From Carposina sasakii (lineage: Eukaryota; Arthropoda; Insecta; Lepidoptera; Carposinidae), in contig CP053154.1 in the NCBI GenBank assembly GCA_014607495.2, positions 12,214,001-12,278,000 of the forward strand: DNA of 64,000 bases, in the 5' to 3' direction. Positions 43,185 to 55,728 of the stretch are shown piece after piece; within the stretch, counting starts at the first letter, position 1; each line of letters opens with the position of its first letter. Made by a program: the position numbers and the translations under genes. Below the pieces are notes generated by a model. It was not told the DNA's origin. It did no database searches and saw only the letters and a program-made list of their open reading frames with translations.

Positions 43185-44700
43185 TTAGTAGTCATGGCGA
43201 CTACTGCCAGGCCTTCGCAGACGATATCGTCCTCGTATTCGTAGGAAACACGGGGCTTGATATCTAGAGACAAGCTAATGCCGCCCTCGCACATGTCCAG
43301 CGGTGGGGGATTAGTAACAAGTTGAGATTCGCACCACATAAGACACAAGCCAAGCTGACCAGGAAACCAGGAAACTAAAATACGATACCCCACGGCTGAG
43401 CATGGGTGGGGTCGACATTGGAATGTCAGAGGAGATCAAGCTGCTGGGCCTGACAGTGGACGCCAAGCTTACCTTTAATAGGCATGTAAGCAATGTTTGC
43501 AAAAGGGTGCGCGCTGTTTATAACCAGTTGGCCAGAGCGGCCAAGGTCAGCTGGGGTTTAAACCCCGAAGTAACAAGGACCAAATACACCGCTGTAGTCG
43601 AGCCCATCGTTTTGTACGCGGCCAACGTCTGGGCGCCGGGGCAATAAAACTGGGGGTCAGAGCGAGGCTGGACGCTGTGCACAGGGGTTTCGCTCAAAAG
43701 ATAACCAGGTCCTACCGCACCGTCTCGCTAAACTCGGCACTAGTGCTGGCGGGGCTGCTTCCCCTTGACATTAGAGTGCAGGAGGTTTACCAACCATACG
43801 AGATGAAAAAGGGAGCATTCCAGTCAGTGCTGGGAGACTGTGAGATGCAGCGGAGAACTGGTTACGCGGAAATGCCGCACCCGGCAAAGCGAGCCAAACT
43901 GGAGTTCAAAAGCCTGGTAGACCAAGACCAAGTAGAAGCAAATAACACACAGGCAGTAAGAATATTCACTGACGGCAGCAAGATTGAGGGGAAGGTTGGA
44001 GCGGCGCTGTCCATTTGGAACAGCAGCTCTGAGACCGGAACCTCAAAACTCAAATTGTCGTCGTACTGTACGGTGTACCAGGCCGAACTACTCGCAATCC
44101 GGAAAGCGACGGAATTTATTTTGCGGAGCGACCAGAATACCTTCGCTATCCTCAGCGACTCCAAGTCATCCTTCGAGTCGGTTATAAACCACAGCTCCTC
44201 CATCCCCTGGTGACGCAAATTAGGAGTAACCTTAAAACAGCGGCAGACCAGAACAAGGAAATTACCCTGTTCTGGATTAAGGCTCACGCGGGATTGGAAG
44301 GGAACGTAAGAGCGGATGAACTCGCAAAAGAGGCAGCGCTGACGATGAAGACCAGACCTGCATATGACAGGTGCCCAGTCTCATACGTAAATAGACAAAT
44401 AGGAGTGCGGGGCGAAAGGTACGCCGTAATCGACTGCGGCGGTCGCGTGCCTTTTCTTCCCTGATGCTGTACAAGCATATAGGATAGTCAGGAGCATGGA
44501 GGTGTTGTCAGTCATGACCCAGGTGTTGACGGGCCACGGTGGGTTCTCCGCGTACTTGACACGATTCAAATGCAAGGAGAATCCGGCGTGTCCCTGCGGT
44601 TCTGGAGCGGAAGAGGACGTGCCACATGTCTTGCTAGAGTGCTCGAGGTTTGGCAGACAAAGGTTCGATTTTGAACATTTAAAAACGCAAAAGTTTGAAC
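43185..44700 (+). pseudogene. non-LTR retrotransposon fragment with RNase H and C-terminal zinc finger
   Basis: 5'-truncated inside the RT palm: YCQAFADDIVLVF (about 43200-43240) carries the catalytic FADD box. The thumb follows (EEIKLLGLTVDAKLTFNRHV, about 43430-43490; EPIVLYAANVWAPG). An RNase H domain comes next, with IFTDGSK (43965-43985), YQAELLAI and ILSDSKSS (43677-44213), then in another frame WIKAHAGLEGNVRADELAK (about 44272-44328). A terminal CPCG...HVLLEC zinc motif (about 44592-44643) closes it. Stops and frameshifts at about 43380, 43645, 44213 and 44460 kill the frame. RNase H plus C-terminal zinc finger suits the I/R1/LOA-related LINEs; the exact clade is not certain. Confidence 0.88.
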
Positions 44701-46325
44701 ATTTAAAAAAGCAAATTTAAAAACTATAATGGCCGATAAAGAAACTAGGTGCAAATTTATAGAGTATAGTAAAAAAATTGTAAAAATAGTTATAAAATTA
44801 AACAAATAGTTATTAAGCATAATTGTATGTGCATTGTGACAATATACTAAGCGAATTAAAATGGAAAACAGTTGTTAAACCTATGACGTTATAAAATAAG
44901 TATATGTCACCTTCCCTCGTTAAATTAGAGCAGACTAGAAAACAGATTAAGTGAGAGTCCCACTCACTCGCTCCACATACACCTAGGAACACTACCAATG
45001 GAAAGCAAAGGATGAAACAGGGTAGAGTAGAATAAGTTGAAGAGATAAAACTACTGCAAGATCCTAGAGATCACCTTTTTAAAATAATAATGTAAAAAAG
45101 ATAGCCCTAAGCAATCACAAACCCGTTTATACATGTGTATATGGGGTAGCAGTTGTACACAAAAAAAAAGTAATCATGGTCACTTACGAATATAGTGGGG
45201 AAACCAAAGAAAGAAATCAAATTAACAGGTCATTTTATGTAAAATATATGTTCAAATATATGTTGAGATAGAAATATTAGTTTATTAACAGCATAAGATA
45301 ATACAGACTTCAATTATATAGGTGATTTTTAATCTTAAATAGATCACATAATCACCATAAAATTAAAATAAACATTGTCCCAAATTTCGATCGTCAAGAA
45401 AAGCTAGCGTGTAATATTGCTCATGAAATTCTACTTTGAGGAAATTGCCACTCATAGGGGCATACAGGAGACGTTTGGAGGGAAAATTTGATAGCTTAAA
45501 GCTTCGCACAAGAATTCCAGTGACGACGTAATTCAACGTAAAAAGGGGAAATGACAAAACAATCTGAAATGTTTATATTCACTCGAGGATTTGGAAGGCG
45601 TAATTCCAAAAGGGTATTCAACAGGCGGTAAATTTTCTAAGTCTAACGTTACCTGTAATTTGGGTGGTAAATACCTTTTGCACCCGAAGAAAGAAAAAAT
45701 AACCGTGAAAAAGGATGTCTTTATTTTTGTTTTTCATATGGAGACACATTTTCACGATTCAGTGTCCACGTTCTTATGTGTTAACAAACATAAATGATAA
45801 TTTTAGAAATAAAAATTGGCGGAGAAAAGGCGTGTTCTAAAAACAAAAAAAGCGCGATGAATTTTATAAAAAAATGTTTGTCATTTCAGGTACATTATGT
45901 TAATTGATCTATAGTTTAATGAAGTAAGACGGGTTCCGCCGATGACCTTGAGCATCAGTCTCACAATGACTATTGCTGATAAATTAAAATTTTTTTTTAA
46001 ATATTATTACATTTTGAATCATTTAGGTCCAGATTTACCATTGTAGAAAAATAATAAATTAAATTAAAATTATTGAAATTAGTACTAAAAGTATGTTTCG
46101 GTCCAAATCATAACTACACCTTATTCTATAAACATACTTAGGGATAAAAAAAAAAAAAAATGTTAGATGTTTGCACTAGGCTCATGAAATTATCATAAAG
46201 CAAAGAGTAAAAAAAAGCTAGCTAACAAAATCAATGAAAGGAAATTCGGGAAAGTTAACCACTGGGAATTTAATTTTGAATATCCAACCCTTTGACTTTA
46301 AGTCTAACTATTTTAATAAGAAACT
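44701..46325. other. no recognised feature
   Basis: AT-rich presumed intronic DNA. Open frames of 60-80 codons here have no recognisable domain. Confidence 0.4.
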
Positions 46326-46334
46326 ACTGAAATA

Positions 46335-46450
46335 AAGTAGTTTATGCCAAAAAAAATGCTGGGAATTCCTTGATCGTGCGTTTAGTGTCTAAAGTAGACT
46401 ATAATAAAATGCAGAAAAACGCAGTCTATTTAAACTTTGGACCCATATAT
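46335..46450 (+). repeat. MITE family E, internal fragment
   Basis: TTATGCCAAA...AATGCTGGGAA and GCAGTCTATTTAAACTTTGG match the interior of 47580-47944. Confidence 0.65.
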
Positions 46451-46869
46451 AAGCTTCCAATCGATATAAAGAAAACATATAAAGAGATATAAGAAACTCT
46501 TTACGTAAACTCTTTAAAAAAATACGATTCTATATAAATACGTTCGTTACGTTTGGAGATCGTTTATCAAATAGCAATACTTGCATTAACCACGAACTTC
46601 TTCCATTTCTTCCATTGATTCATGCTTGATCCTATCTGAATTATTTTATATGAGAAGTCAATATTTCAGAAAGGTCATTTAAAGTTAAATCTAATTTTTT
46701 ATTTGCTGTACGCTTCAAAAGTTTTTCCTTGAATATTTCATATATTCATGTGAAATATCGCATCTGTTGAATATTCACCTTTCAATGCATTAAAAATGGA
46801 AAATATAAAAACTTTATTCATTTGCCAAAGTATTATTTGTAAAAAAAAAATTTTAATGTCAAGCAGGAG

Positions 46870-47012
46870 CCGAATTGGCTGTTATAACCGATGCAATCGA
46901 TGTTCATGTTATAGTGTCTCCATCAAACGGATTCGGGTATTCACTACAGCAGTACATCAGCTGGATCTCCTTCCGAGCATGTCGTAAGAGTCGACTAAGG
47001 AAGTAGTGTATT
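46870..47012 (-). repeat. dispersed repeat G, inverted copy
   Basis: ATCAGCTGGATCTCCTTCCG and CGTAAGAGTCGACTAAGGAA are the inverse of the sequence at 50410-50455. Confidence 0.6.
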
Positions 47013-47109
47013 CTCAGGCAAATAGTTAGCAACTTGTCACCGTTATGTTAAACATGGTTTTGAATCTCCTTTATGATCCTGCAGCTCATTCCGGGAACAA
47101 CACCGTATA

Positions 47110-47575
47110 CAGGGTATAGATGACAGCCAGACAAATACTGATATGCTGAACAAGTACTACGTGGTGTGGTGTTGAGCTATACGACAGTATTATAACTCGC
47201 AGGAAATGCATTTTTAATTTGATTATCCGTAATGTTTGTTTTCCGCGCCAATTGTCCGACAACGACGACGGACAACAGGCGATCCTGTGACTATTTAAAT
47301 GGGCTTATTGGTTATTCTGTGATACATTGCTGTTTTTTATCACTTGTGACTCTCCTTTAGGGTTGATCAGTTTTTTGAACTTTTTGAGCGCGCCTTTTGG
47401 TTAAATTTTTATTTTTAAGTCTAAGGCCTAATTAAACGAACAAAACAATTTTTCCCCCAAAAAATAAAAAAATCGGAAAAATTGTGGAATTTTTTCTGAG
47501 AAAATTTTCACTATTTTCGCCTCAGAATCATGAAGTCACCATATCAATATTTGCCTGGCTGTCACAAACATCCTG
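47110..47575. mobile_element. TA-type MITE, 466 bp
   Basis: The left end CAGGGTATAGATGACAGCCA and the right end TGGCTGTCACAAACATCCTG are near-inverse, extending to ATATCAATATTTG. TA lies at 47108-47109 and 47576-47577. No coding. Confidence 0.8.
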
Positions 47576-47579
47576 TATA

Positions 47580-47944
47580 CAGGGTGTTTTTTCGTTGCCA
47601 CCCTTAACGAAGGGTACGTACTCTATACATCAACAAAAGTAAGATTATGCCAAAAAATGCTGGGAAACGATGTATTTTTTTTTATTACTTGATCGGGCGA
47701 AACATAGTGTCCAGTGATTATGCTAGTTTTTTTATAGACAGATATTAATAATTTCTCGTGTAAAAATCTTGTTACACGCGTCAATGTGCATTTATGCAGA
47801 AAAAAGCAGTCTATTTACTCAACTTTGGACCTTAATATTTTGGAAACCATACACTTCCTAGGTATGCTTCGATGGAGAAAAATTATCGTGATGATGAGGA
47901 GATTCTGTAGTTTTCGGGAACGTTGACGACCAAAAATCACCCTG
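47580..47944. mobile_element. MITE family E, complete copy, 365 bp
   Basis: CAGGGTGTTTTTTCGTTGCC at the left and TTTTTGGTCG-type inverse ending CACCCTG at the right, flanked by TA (47578-47579 and 47945-47946). It abuts the previous MITE. Fragments of the family are at 28612, 46335 and 55428. Confidence 0.75.
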
Positions 47945-49335
47945 TATGTACAGTACATAAAAAAATAACTAAATCTATCAAAATCTATTCTTGGATGAGT
48001 ATTGCTAAAAGTTTATCTAATACTTGACCTAGGTCTTTTGTCACCGATTTCAGTGATGTAAAAAAATCGATGAAATACAACTAACCGACAGACTAAGGTT
48101 TACACATAAATGCTACATATACAGGTACTACGGAGATACCACAGGTGCCAAAACTAACAAAACGAAAAGAAATTACGTAATGAAATTTTCATGACTTACA
48201 CTGAAAGTTTATTAATGGGGATAACATTAAATTTAAAATAAATATTATGTTAATAAGTCAGCATAATCAACATGCCCAGTCCATTCTTTGTGATATAACA
48301 CTAAAAGGCAAACATAATAATATTAATTAAGAGACTCATTAAACAAAAAGTATTTCTATGTTAGCAGCTACCATTTTTTTTTATATCTAGAAACCGTATT
48401 TGGAAATAAAGGGCACATGACATGACACAAACACGAGCAAGCTACATCCATTAAGTGTGATTAGTAATCACTGTTAATGGAAACTCCTCCTAACTTTCAG
48501 ACCAAACCTCTATTGGTAATAGCTGCAAGTGATTTTTTTGTTGTAACATGTTTGTGAAAGGTTAGTTCGTTGTACCAATTCATAGATGGAAACTGGTATA
48601 GGGGAAGATCCAGGGAAAGAAGGAGAACTGACTGCCCCCCGTACTACGAATCTAACAAAATCCATGCTATAGAAAAAAAAAAACTATTTTTCCTGGTCGC
48701 TTATTAAATCCGTATTACGTAACAGACATCTAAAAGGAATTAGAATTTCCACGCCTTTTTTCTCTGTCTCATTTCCACTGATTCGCTTTTGCAAGATATG
48801 TTAACTACTTATTTATTACTATTTTTATTACTACTTATTTTATTACTTATTTATTTTACTACTTATTTATATTTACTAGATATTTAGCTTACTACTGGAT
48901 AAGTTACAGTCAGAGTGGGCCACTGCAGCGGGAACATGTGTAGTCTCGAATCGGGGAGGGTGTGGGCTATTAAATACGTATCTACTTAAGTCAACCCCGC
49001 GGCTAAGAGACAAATACAAGGTATACACACCCCTTACTTTCGTGTCATTTATCGCTGACTCTAACATTAATCACGCACAATCAAAGTAACTAAAGGAATG
49101 AGTGTCCTCAAGGAGGCACTGCCTTCAAAAATGTATTTACTAAATGTTCAGTTTTTACGATATTAAATCTTTTTCTTATTCTTGTAATTTATTGTACACA
49201 GAAAACACATTTATCAAAGATCTACAAAGATTATTTATAAAGGCGAGCTTATCAATAACAGATTTCTTGCAGCCAACCAACCAACATAAATAACATAGTC
49301 GCTTAAGTCGTCCTCCTTAAATAATATTAAGGATA
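47945..49335. other. no recognised feature
   Basis: AT-rich, with TTATTACTATTTTTATTACT-type simple sequence at 48800-48880. Confidence 0.4.
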
Positions 49336-49338
49336 ATT

Positions 49339-49385
49339 GACCCGATAGCTCAGTTAGTTAGAGAGAAAGCACGGTTTGCGAGTTA
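49339..49385 (+). repeat. SINE-B head, 3'-truncated
   Basis: GACCCGATAGCTCAGTTAGT and AAGCACGGTTTGCGAG match the first half of the head at 55729. Confidence 0.65.
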
Positions 49386-49920
49386 TAATATTAGGGATAT
49401 AAAACTTCACTCACGCCCACGTGGAACTACATATCTAACATTTTCATTTAATTTACGAATTTTATTCGTTCTATATATAAGTTTTCCTTTTAGGTTCATT
49501 AACGTCTATCAATAAGTTTTTGTGTAAAGAATGCAATGAAAAGAAGTTGTAGAAAAAGTTTGCATTAAAGGAAGTTTATTACAGTTTTATCTATAAATAT
49601 ATTATATTATATTAACGGAATAATGGGTAAAGTGCGAAGTGTGTAAAAGTTTCTAGGTAGTAAATGACTTACTCGTATTTAAATCGACAGTAAAAATGGT
49701 GATGTAGATTGGACTACTCGATATCTGTATATGAGTTGGCTATCTCAGTGATTCATATGAATATTATACTATATTATATTATTATAGGTATATTTATAAA
49801 GGATGTTTTTAGTAGTCAATGTTTCTGAATACCACGTATTTTCCTCATCATCAGGAACATTTTTCTCCATGGAAACATACCTACCTAGGAAGTGTCAAGA
49901 TAAGATAATACTCCATATTT
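49386..49920. other. no recognised feature
   Basis: AT-rich presumed intronic DNA. Confidence 0.4.
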
Positions 49921-49921
49921 T

Positions 49922-50040
49922 CACTATGGGTGCGCCCACCACCGGGCCCTACACCCTCCACTTAACCTCGGATCTGATAACTCATAACTGCGAAAACAGG
50001 CACTTGCACTAACTACAATCGCCACGAGAAATCGCCACTC
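49922..50040 (-). repeat. P-repeat terminal segment, third subtype copy
   Basis: CCCACCACCGGGCCCTACAC and CTCGGATCTGATAACTCATA match 11655-11720, then a diverged stretch with a CGCCACGAGAAATCG end. Confidence 0.75.
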
Positions 50041-50274
50041 CATATTTTTTCAGAAATGCATATAGACGCGTGCAACAAACATTTATCCCGAAACTAATTT
50101 AAAAATCTCCCGTTAAATAACCAATTCAAACATTACAGACCGTTAATTCATACAATAAAAAGTTAAATGGTGGCAACGAAAATAGGTCCTCTATATGTGA
50201 AAGTTTGTATTTTTGTCACTCTTTTACGCAACAGGCCAGTGAATAGATTTCACACGGCTATGTTCCCAAAATGA

Positions 50275-50470
50275 GGTAATCAGAACTGTAAGATCAGGAG
50301 GGAGATCTTTACTGCCACATATAGCATAGAGGGGTCAGATTTTCATGATCAGTTACAAGAGTTGCCAATCGCCTGAGTATATGGCCTGAGAGAATACCCA
50401 TGATATCCTTAGTCGACTCTTACGATATGTACGGAAGGAAATGCAGCTGATGAATTATAGTTAAATCTCG
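50275..50470 (+). repeat. dispersed repeat G, copy 2
   Basis: GATATCCTTAGTCGACTCTT and GGAAGGAAATGCAGCTGATG are shared with the copies at 34.5, 46.9 and 51.0 kb. Confidence 0.65.
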
Positions 50471-50884
50471 CATCAGCACAGGATTTCAATGCAACTTGGC
50501 AGTAATCTAGATAATACATCATAACACATTGGTTTTAATTTATGGTCACGCGTAAGATTGCTGGCGTCAGCTAGTAAAACAAATTATGATGTAGATAGTT
50601 AATTCTCGGAAGCCCATCGTTAGCTCAGTCACGATTCGTTAACTTTTATTCGAGAGAACAGACAAGGGATCTCTATTGACCGATGAGCTTTTGCATCTAT
50701 GAGATTTGATGAATACTTATTTCATATAGCGGCATACACGATATACTCGTATTTTTTTTATTATTTTTGTTGTTTTTCACTATTTCGGAGTTGGTCCCAT
50801 AATGAAAGTTGTTTCTTTTTACCTACCTAGTTTCGTGTCAAAAGATAATCAGTACTTTTGGAAACACCCTGTATACACATTGGG

Positions 50885-51060
50885 TATGTACACAAAATGG
50901 TGTAGCCAGAACTATAGGAGATCTCACAGCCATGTTTATACTCGTATTAGCACATAGGGAACAGATGAAAATTATCAGTGGCAACTAGCTAGCTTGTGAT
51001 CAGAGAAAATACCCAAGTTCCTTAGTCGACATTACGACATGCACATGACACCTAATATAT
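50885..51060 (+). repeat. dispersed repeat G, copy 3 (diverged)
   Basis: ACCCAAGTTCCTTAGTCGAC and TACGACATGCACATG align with the other G copies. Confidence 0.55.
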
Positions 51061-51383
51061 CAAATATCTCTCAATTACACAAATATCAATAAAAAGGTTA
51101 CATATAAAGATCAAAGGAATCAAACACTTGTATAGAACTAAATCAGCGCTCGATAGATAGAAAAGAAATGTTTGAATACCTTACTCTTGCATACCGGATT
51201 CTAAAGTGGATTTGGGCAGAAGGGTAGGCCTTTATAAGCTGCCCAACTAGAGCGTGTCCTTACACGGCCGGGTACATATTTGCTATGAGATGAGTTGACA
51301 CAGCAGGCTTTCTGTCGTATAGATAGCAAAAAAATTTTTTCATAGCATTGATAATTTATTATAGTCTTAATTTAGATAAAAGT

Positions 51384-51392
51384 AAAGTTATA
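51384..51392. repeat. target-site duplication AAAGTTATA of the mini-RTE
   Basis: The same nine bases follow the element at 51659-51667. Confidence 0.85.
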
Positions 51393-51658
51393 GGCCGCGT
51401 GGCACCGGCAGAGTAGAATTCGTACCACCCCATGTCTGCCCGTGGGCATCGTACGAGGCGATTAAGGGTTTCCGGGATGTGGGCAGCAGCGCCTCCCGTG
51501 TTGACAACATAGTCCAAAATACAAACTGCGGTCACCAACCCGCCTGCCCAGCGTGGTGACTATGGGCAATTACCCCCCATGGCAGTCTTGTGGCGAGCCT
51601 TGGGGGAGGCCTACGTCCAGCAGTGGACTACAATAGGCTGATGATGATAATGATGATG
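51393..51658 (+). mobile_element. internally deleted mini-RTE, 266 bp
   Basis: The first part (GTACGAGGCGATTAAG...CAACCCGCCTGCCCAGCGTG) matches the 5' end of the RTE at 56945-57070 and extends about 58 bp further 5'. The last part (GGGGGAGGCCTACGTCCAGC...AATAGGCTGATGATGAT) matches its 3' end at 59828-59872. All coding between is absent. A 9-bp target duplication shows that it inserted as this short form. Confidence 0.9.
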
Positions 51659-51689
51659 AAAGTTATATCTACTATTTCTTTTCTATAAA

Positions 51690-51750
51690 ATTATTAATAA
51701 AGAAATGGGAAAAATTCCTCACCCGGGTGGGAATCTTATTATTTCTTTTC
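51690..51750 (-). repeat. SINE-B tail fragment
   Basis: AATAAAGAAATGGGAAAAATT then CACCCGGGTGGGAATC is the inverse of the SINE-B head-tail junction. Confidence 0.6.
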
Positions 51751-52112
51751 TATTGAGAGGAGGGTCCACCATTACCCATTGTACGTTAAACCATAAAACG
51801 TGCCTGTTAATTCTTAACTTTTTTAATTGTTGCTATTTTACAACTTACTTTGTAGCTTTAATGTTAGTACATACATAGGTATAATTTAAAAAAATATTTT
51901 CAAATAAAACTGCATGGGATATACGTACTTCTAAAAATTCTTATTATAAAATAAAGTTTATACTAATAATTAGATTTTTTGTATACCTAGATATCATTTG
52001 TAGACATACAATATTTTATAAAAAATAAGCAATTAAGCATACAAAATATGTATGTGTATTATATACATACACTCATTGCACTGCATGACCACGAAGGAGA
52101 TCCCATAGCCAC
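51751..52112. other. no recognised feature
   Basis: AT-rich presumed intronic DNA. Confidence 0.4.
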
Positions 52113-52285
52113 GTTTAGCATAGCAAAATGCAGGTTTAGCATAGCAAAATGCAGGTTTAGCATAGCAAAATGCAGGTTTAGCATAGCAAAATGCAGATTT
52201 AGCATAGCAAAATGCAGGTTTAGCATAGTAAAATGCAGGTTTAGCATAGCCACGCTTAGCATAGCCACGTTTAGCATAGCGAAAT
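52113..52285. repeat. 21-bp tandem array
   Basis: Six copies of TTTAGCATAGCAAAATGCAG plus G, followed by two shorter TTAGCATAGCCACG units and a last partial one. 21 bp keeps the frame open on both strands, giving artificial FSIAKCR-repeat peptides that I do not regard as a gene. Confidence 0.93.
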
Positions 52286-52635
52286 AGTCGGCGGTGTAAT
52301 TAACTCGCATAATAAAAATAAGCTCAAGAATACCCTTTGAATTTCTGCAACAGCACTCATAAAGCCGCTATAATTCCAACAACAAACTGTAGTGGCCAGT
52401 TCAAAAGCAGGATTTATAACAATATATTTATTTCGGACGCAGACGTGGCAGGGAGAACAAATTTCGCAACTGTCATAAAGTTTAAATAACGGCGCATAAA
52501 CTGTTCTGCAGTCGGTACGTGGCATAAAATGGGTCACTTCGCTATTCGCCCTTACCAAGTACTTACCTGAATATAAATATACCTATGGTTTTCTACTTTG
52601 AGTTTTGTGAATTTTTTTATCTATAGTTCGTCTTC
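52286..52635. other. no recognised feature
   Basis: A 95-codon minus-strand open frame (52271-52558) starts beside the array and has no known motif. Confidence 0.35.
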
Positions 52636-52639
52636 ATAT

Positions 52640-52890
52640 AGTTATGGGGACCCGGCCAATGGGGCGTGTATTCCACACGGCTTTGTCACCGGATAGGTTA
52701 ATTTTTAGGACCAAGGCGGTGACAGAATGGTGGCCAGGGGACGCTTTAAGACCGAGGGACAGACCACCCGCCCGATGGTCAGATGATATCCGAAGGGTTG
52801 TTGGACAGCAGCAGTTGATGAGGTTGGCCCAGGACAGAGGACAGTGGCATAGGGAAGAGGAGGCCTTTACTCAGCAGTGGGTGTAATTTT
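52640..52890 (+). pseudogene. RTE-type LINE C-terminal fragment, second family
   Basis: 80 codons containing EWWPGDALRPRDRPPARWSD and ending AFTQQWV, the hallmark RTE C-terminus. Different sequence from the RTE at 57-60 kb. 5'-truncated, followed by a short AT-rich tail with CTAACTACTACTAATATA. Confidence 0.85.
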
Positions 52891-54235
52891 TACGAGTAAA
52901 GCACTAACTACTACTAATATAATTACTGAAGTAAATATATTCTTGATTATTAATGGAAAATTAGATGATAGTTCTAATAGAAAATTTAAATTTAAGTAAA
53001 TACATATAAGTTTATAGATACATAGTTTAATTAGTTTCGAACTTCGAATGGATTCGTATCAAAATTTTATTATTCTTACACACAAAATAAGACAGAGATG
53101 TATTTCTTTATTATAAATGCAACCTAAAACAAAAAACTTAATAACATAAATAAATCTATCATTCACACATACCTAATCCAATACAAAAATATTAGATTCA
53201 AAGTTATATTTTCATGAACCGTGGAGGCAAGATAAATATTTTCCTTTCGAAGAGCGAATGCCATTTGTACAACGGCTGGTGTTCATATTTCAAAGGTTTC
53301 CCATTTGGTCCATTCCTAAATCTCCCTATCGTTGGCTCGAGGCCCAGTCGCATTACAGTGTTAGCGGGAGCGATGACCTTTTGTTTTCAAAAGATTTATT
53401 TAGACCCAGTTAAAAATATTTGTTTTTAGACCCAGACGCAAAGAATGACCGGTATTACAAGTTTGTGTATCTGTCTGTGTCATATAAATAGGTGGACCGA
53501 TGGGGTCCGATAAGTGGTAATGGGGATTTACGTGAAAATCTTATCTTTAAAAACTTGTGAGTAAGTATATAGCGATTATTACAAGCAACATACAACTATT
53601 ACAAATATTGTGGGTGCTTGAAGCAAACATATCCCAAAAATGACCCAAATAGGGCAAATCTACACGGGTACTCACCCAGTTAGATATCGATTAAATTAAT
53701 TTATTAATTGTAAACTACCTCACATAAATCTTGAAAATTTATTTAACACATGCCTGATTTCCTAAAATAGGGTAGCTACAACTGGGGGACAAATCTCGAA
53801 AAGTCTCGAGTTCGAACGAAGCCGAAACGGAACCGTTGTAGACGCTCTGAACGAAGCAATAATTACTTTACGGTGACGTAATTAGACACATTTCAGCATG
53901 AGATATTGATTCTGTCATACATGCGACCGATGCGTGCTGAAATATACCTTATTACTCAAGCGGTAAGTATATATTGCTTCGCACCGCGTTTCGTTAACGG
54001 TTCGATAGTGGTTGCGTTTCTGAAAAAAATTCAGGAATTGCCCCCCTGCAGAGTCGTCCCACAACCACAATTAGATCTTATAGAAGTTATATAAAATTTA
54101 CTAATACTATTCTACACATATAACGACAACATTTAAAACCAAATTCGATTCAAATGATTAAAATATCAGTCCAACCAGAAGAACATTCTCGCCAGAAATG
54201 GTGGTTAACTGGTAGAGAATGCTACATAGCATTAA
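52891..54235. other. no recognised feature
   Basis: AT-rich presumed intronic DNA. Open frames at 53214-53429 and 53906-54094 show no known motif. Confidence 0.4.
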
Positions 54236-54239
54236 GTTC

Positions 54240-54610
54240 GCCCATGTACACTGTTTAAATGTGCAATAAAGAATTTTATTATTATTATTTGTATCTTTGT
54301 TTAAATTCTCGAGACTTCAGAGTCCCGGTCGTTTTAGAGGCGTGCATCGGGCCGTAGCCAAGATGTAGAGGCCCTTTTAGAGAACTTTAATATGGTGTGG
54401 GATACCATCGCCGACCGCACAATATGATAGGTACACCCGGCGAAGGTCCCCTCCATGTGCAAGACTATTGAAGTGCAGAGCTATGTCATGCGATGGAAAA
54501 CAAGGTCATGGGCTATGGGGCTGAATTTTTGATGGGGTTGGATAATCGGGCTATTGAAGGAGACTAACGGACGCGCTACCTCCCAACAGCTCGCCACAAG
54601 CTGCCCTGCG
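54240..54610. repeat. possible LINE 3' UTR remnants
   Basis: GTGCAATAAAGAATTTTATT followed by ATTATTATT resembles a retrotransposon 3' end. The GC-richer block 54300-54605 ends in another ATTATTATT tract, suggesting a second tailed insertion. No coding. Confidence 0.35.
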
Positions 54611-55425
54611 TGCTTATTATTATTATTATGAAGAAAATTTTAAAAATCCATATTAATTATGCGTTTGACCCTAATTACAAAGCGGCCTGGGTCAACCGCC
54701 ATTATACGTAATGCCTTACAAAAACTTCGCCTCTGCCCAACCCCATCAACTATAACAATAAACATAATTAAAATTGATGTCGGAACAGGTTAGACTCAGA
54801 AATCGGCGGTACAGTCGTTCACAGAACTCCAAATTCATTATCCTAAAAACCTTCCAATGCGTAGTAAAAGATAAAGCCTTCATTTCAGTTTTATGTCGTT
54901 TAAAATTGCCGTGATTAATTTTGTTTTCTCAAACAGTTGTACATTATATCCCTGAAAATTTGAAAATGGAAATACAAGCCTAATAGGCTTTTGTGAGTAA
55001 GTTTAGTCACGTTTTTTCGTAGTATATTAAGCGAAACATTTTATCAAAACTCACATAACTTGGCAAATTCATTAATACAGTAGACATATCGATAAATAAT
55101 AGCATACTCTACTTTTCGTGAGTAATTTGACAGCACTAAAGTATAAAAAAACTGTAATAGGAAAATTGATTAATTGAAGCTCACTGTACTCCGGTTGTAC
55201 ATTATAAAGGGAAATAATAGCAACATAACCCCCCAAAGGGATTGTAAATCTAAGTAATTTATATTAATAGCCCGAAATTTACGTTAGTTTTGCTAGACCC
55301 ATCGCTAGGGGACCGATTTTAGTGTTAACGAGACAATACTAAATCATTCCCTTTGACTCCTACGATGTAGTGTAGGGTTTGTGATATAGATAATGTCATT
55401 ATTATCTACAATGTTTGACATTGTA
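54611..55425. other. no recognised feature
   Basis: AT-rich presumed intronic DNA. Confidence 0.4.
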
Positions 55426-55427
55426 TA

Positions 55428-55495
55428 CAGGATGTTTTTTCGTTGCCACCCTTAACGAAGGGTACGTACTCTATACATCAAATAAAGTAAGTAAT
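55428..55495 (+). repeat. MITE family E, left-end fragment
   Basis: TTTTTTCGTTGCCACCCTTA and CGTACTCTATACATCAA are nearly identical to 47587-47640. Confidence 0.7.
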
Positions 55496-55599
55496 CATCA
55501 ATTTGAAATATACTTGTAGTCAACCAAGGTTATTATCAAACTCCTTATGAATGTGTTGTTAAATACATGTAAATATACTGTTATATAAAAATATATATA

Positions 55600-55705
55600 A
55601 ACTATACCCCCAAAACTGGTCAGAAGTGGCACCATGTGGTTTCATCGGCCCTTGGTGCTCTGCCTACCTACGGGATAAAGGCGTAATCATATGTATGTAT
55701 GTATA
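55600..55705 (+). repeat. R2 repeat, 3' part
   Basis: AAACTGGTCAGAAGTGGCAC and GCCCTTGGTGCTCTGCCTAC, then a GTATGTATGTATAT tail. Confidence 0.75.
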
Positions 55706-55728
55706 TATGTATAAATATAAAGTTAATT

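Noticed and set aside
52048..52310. repetitive peptides on both strands
   Set aside because: Produced by a 21-bp tandem array; no start context, codon bias or flanking coding.
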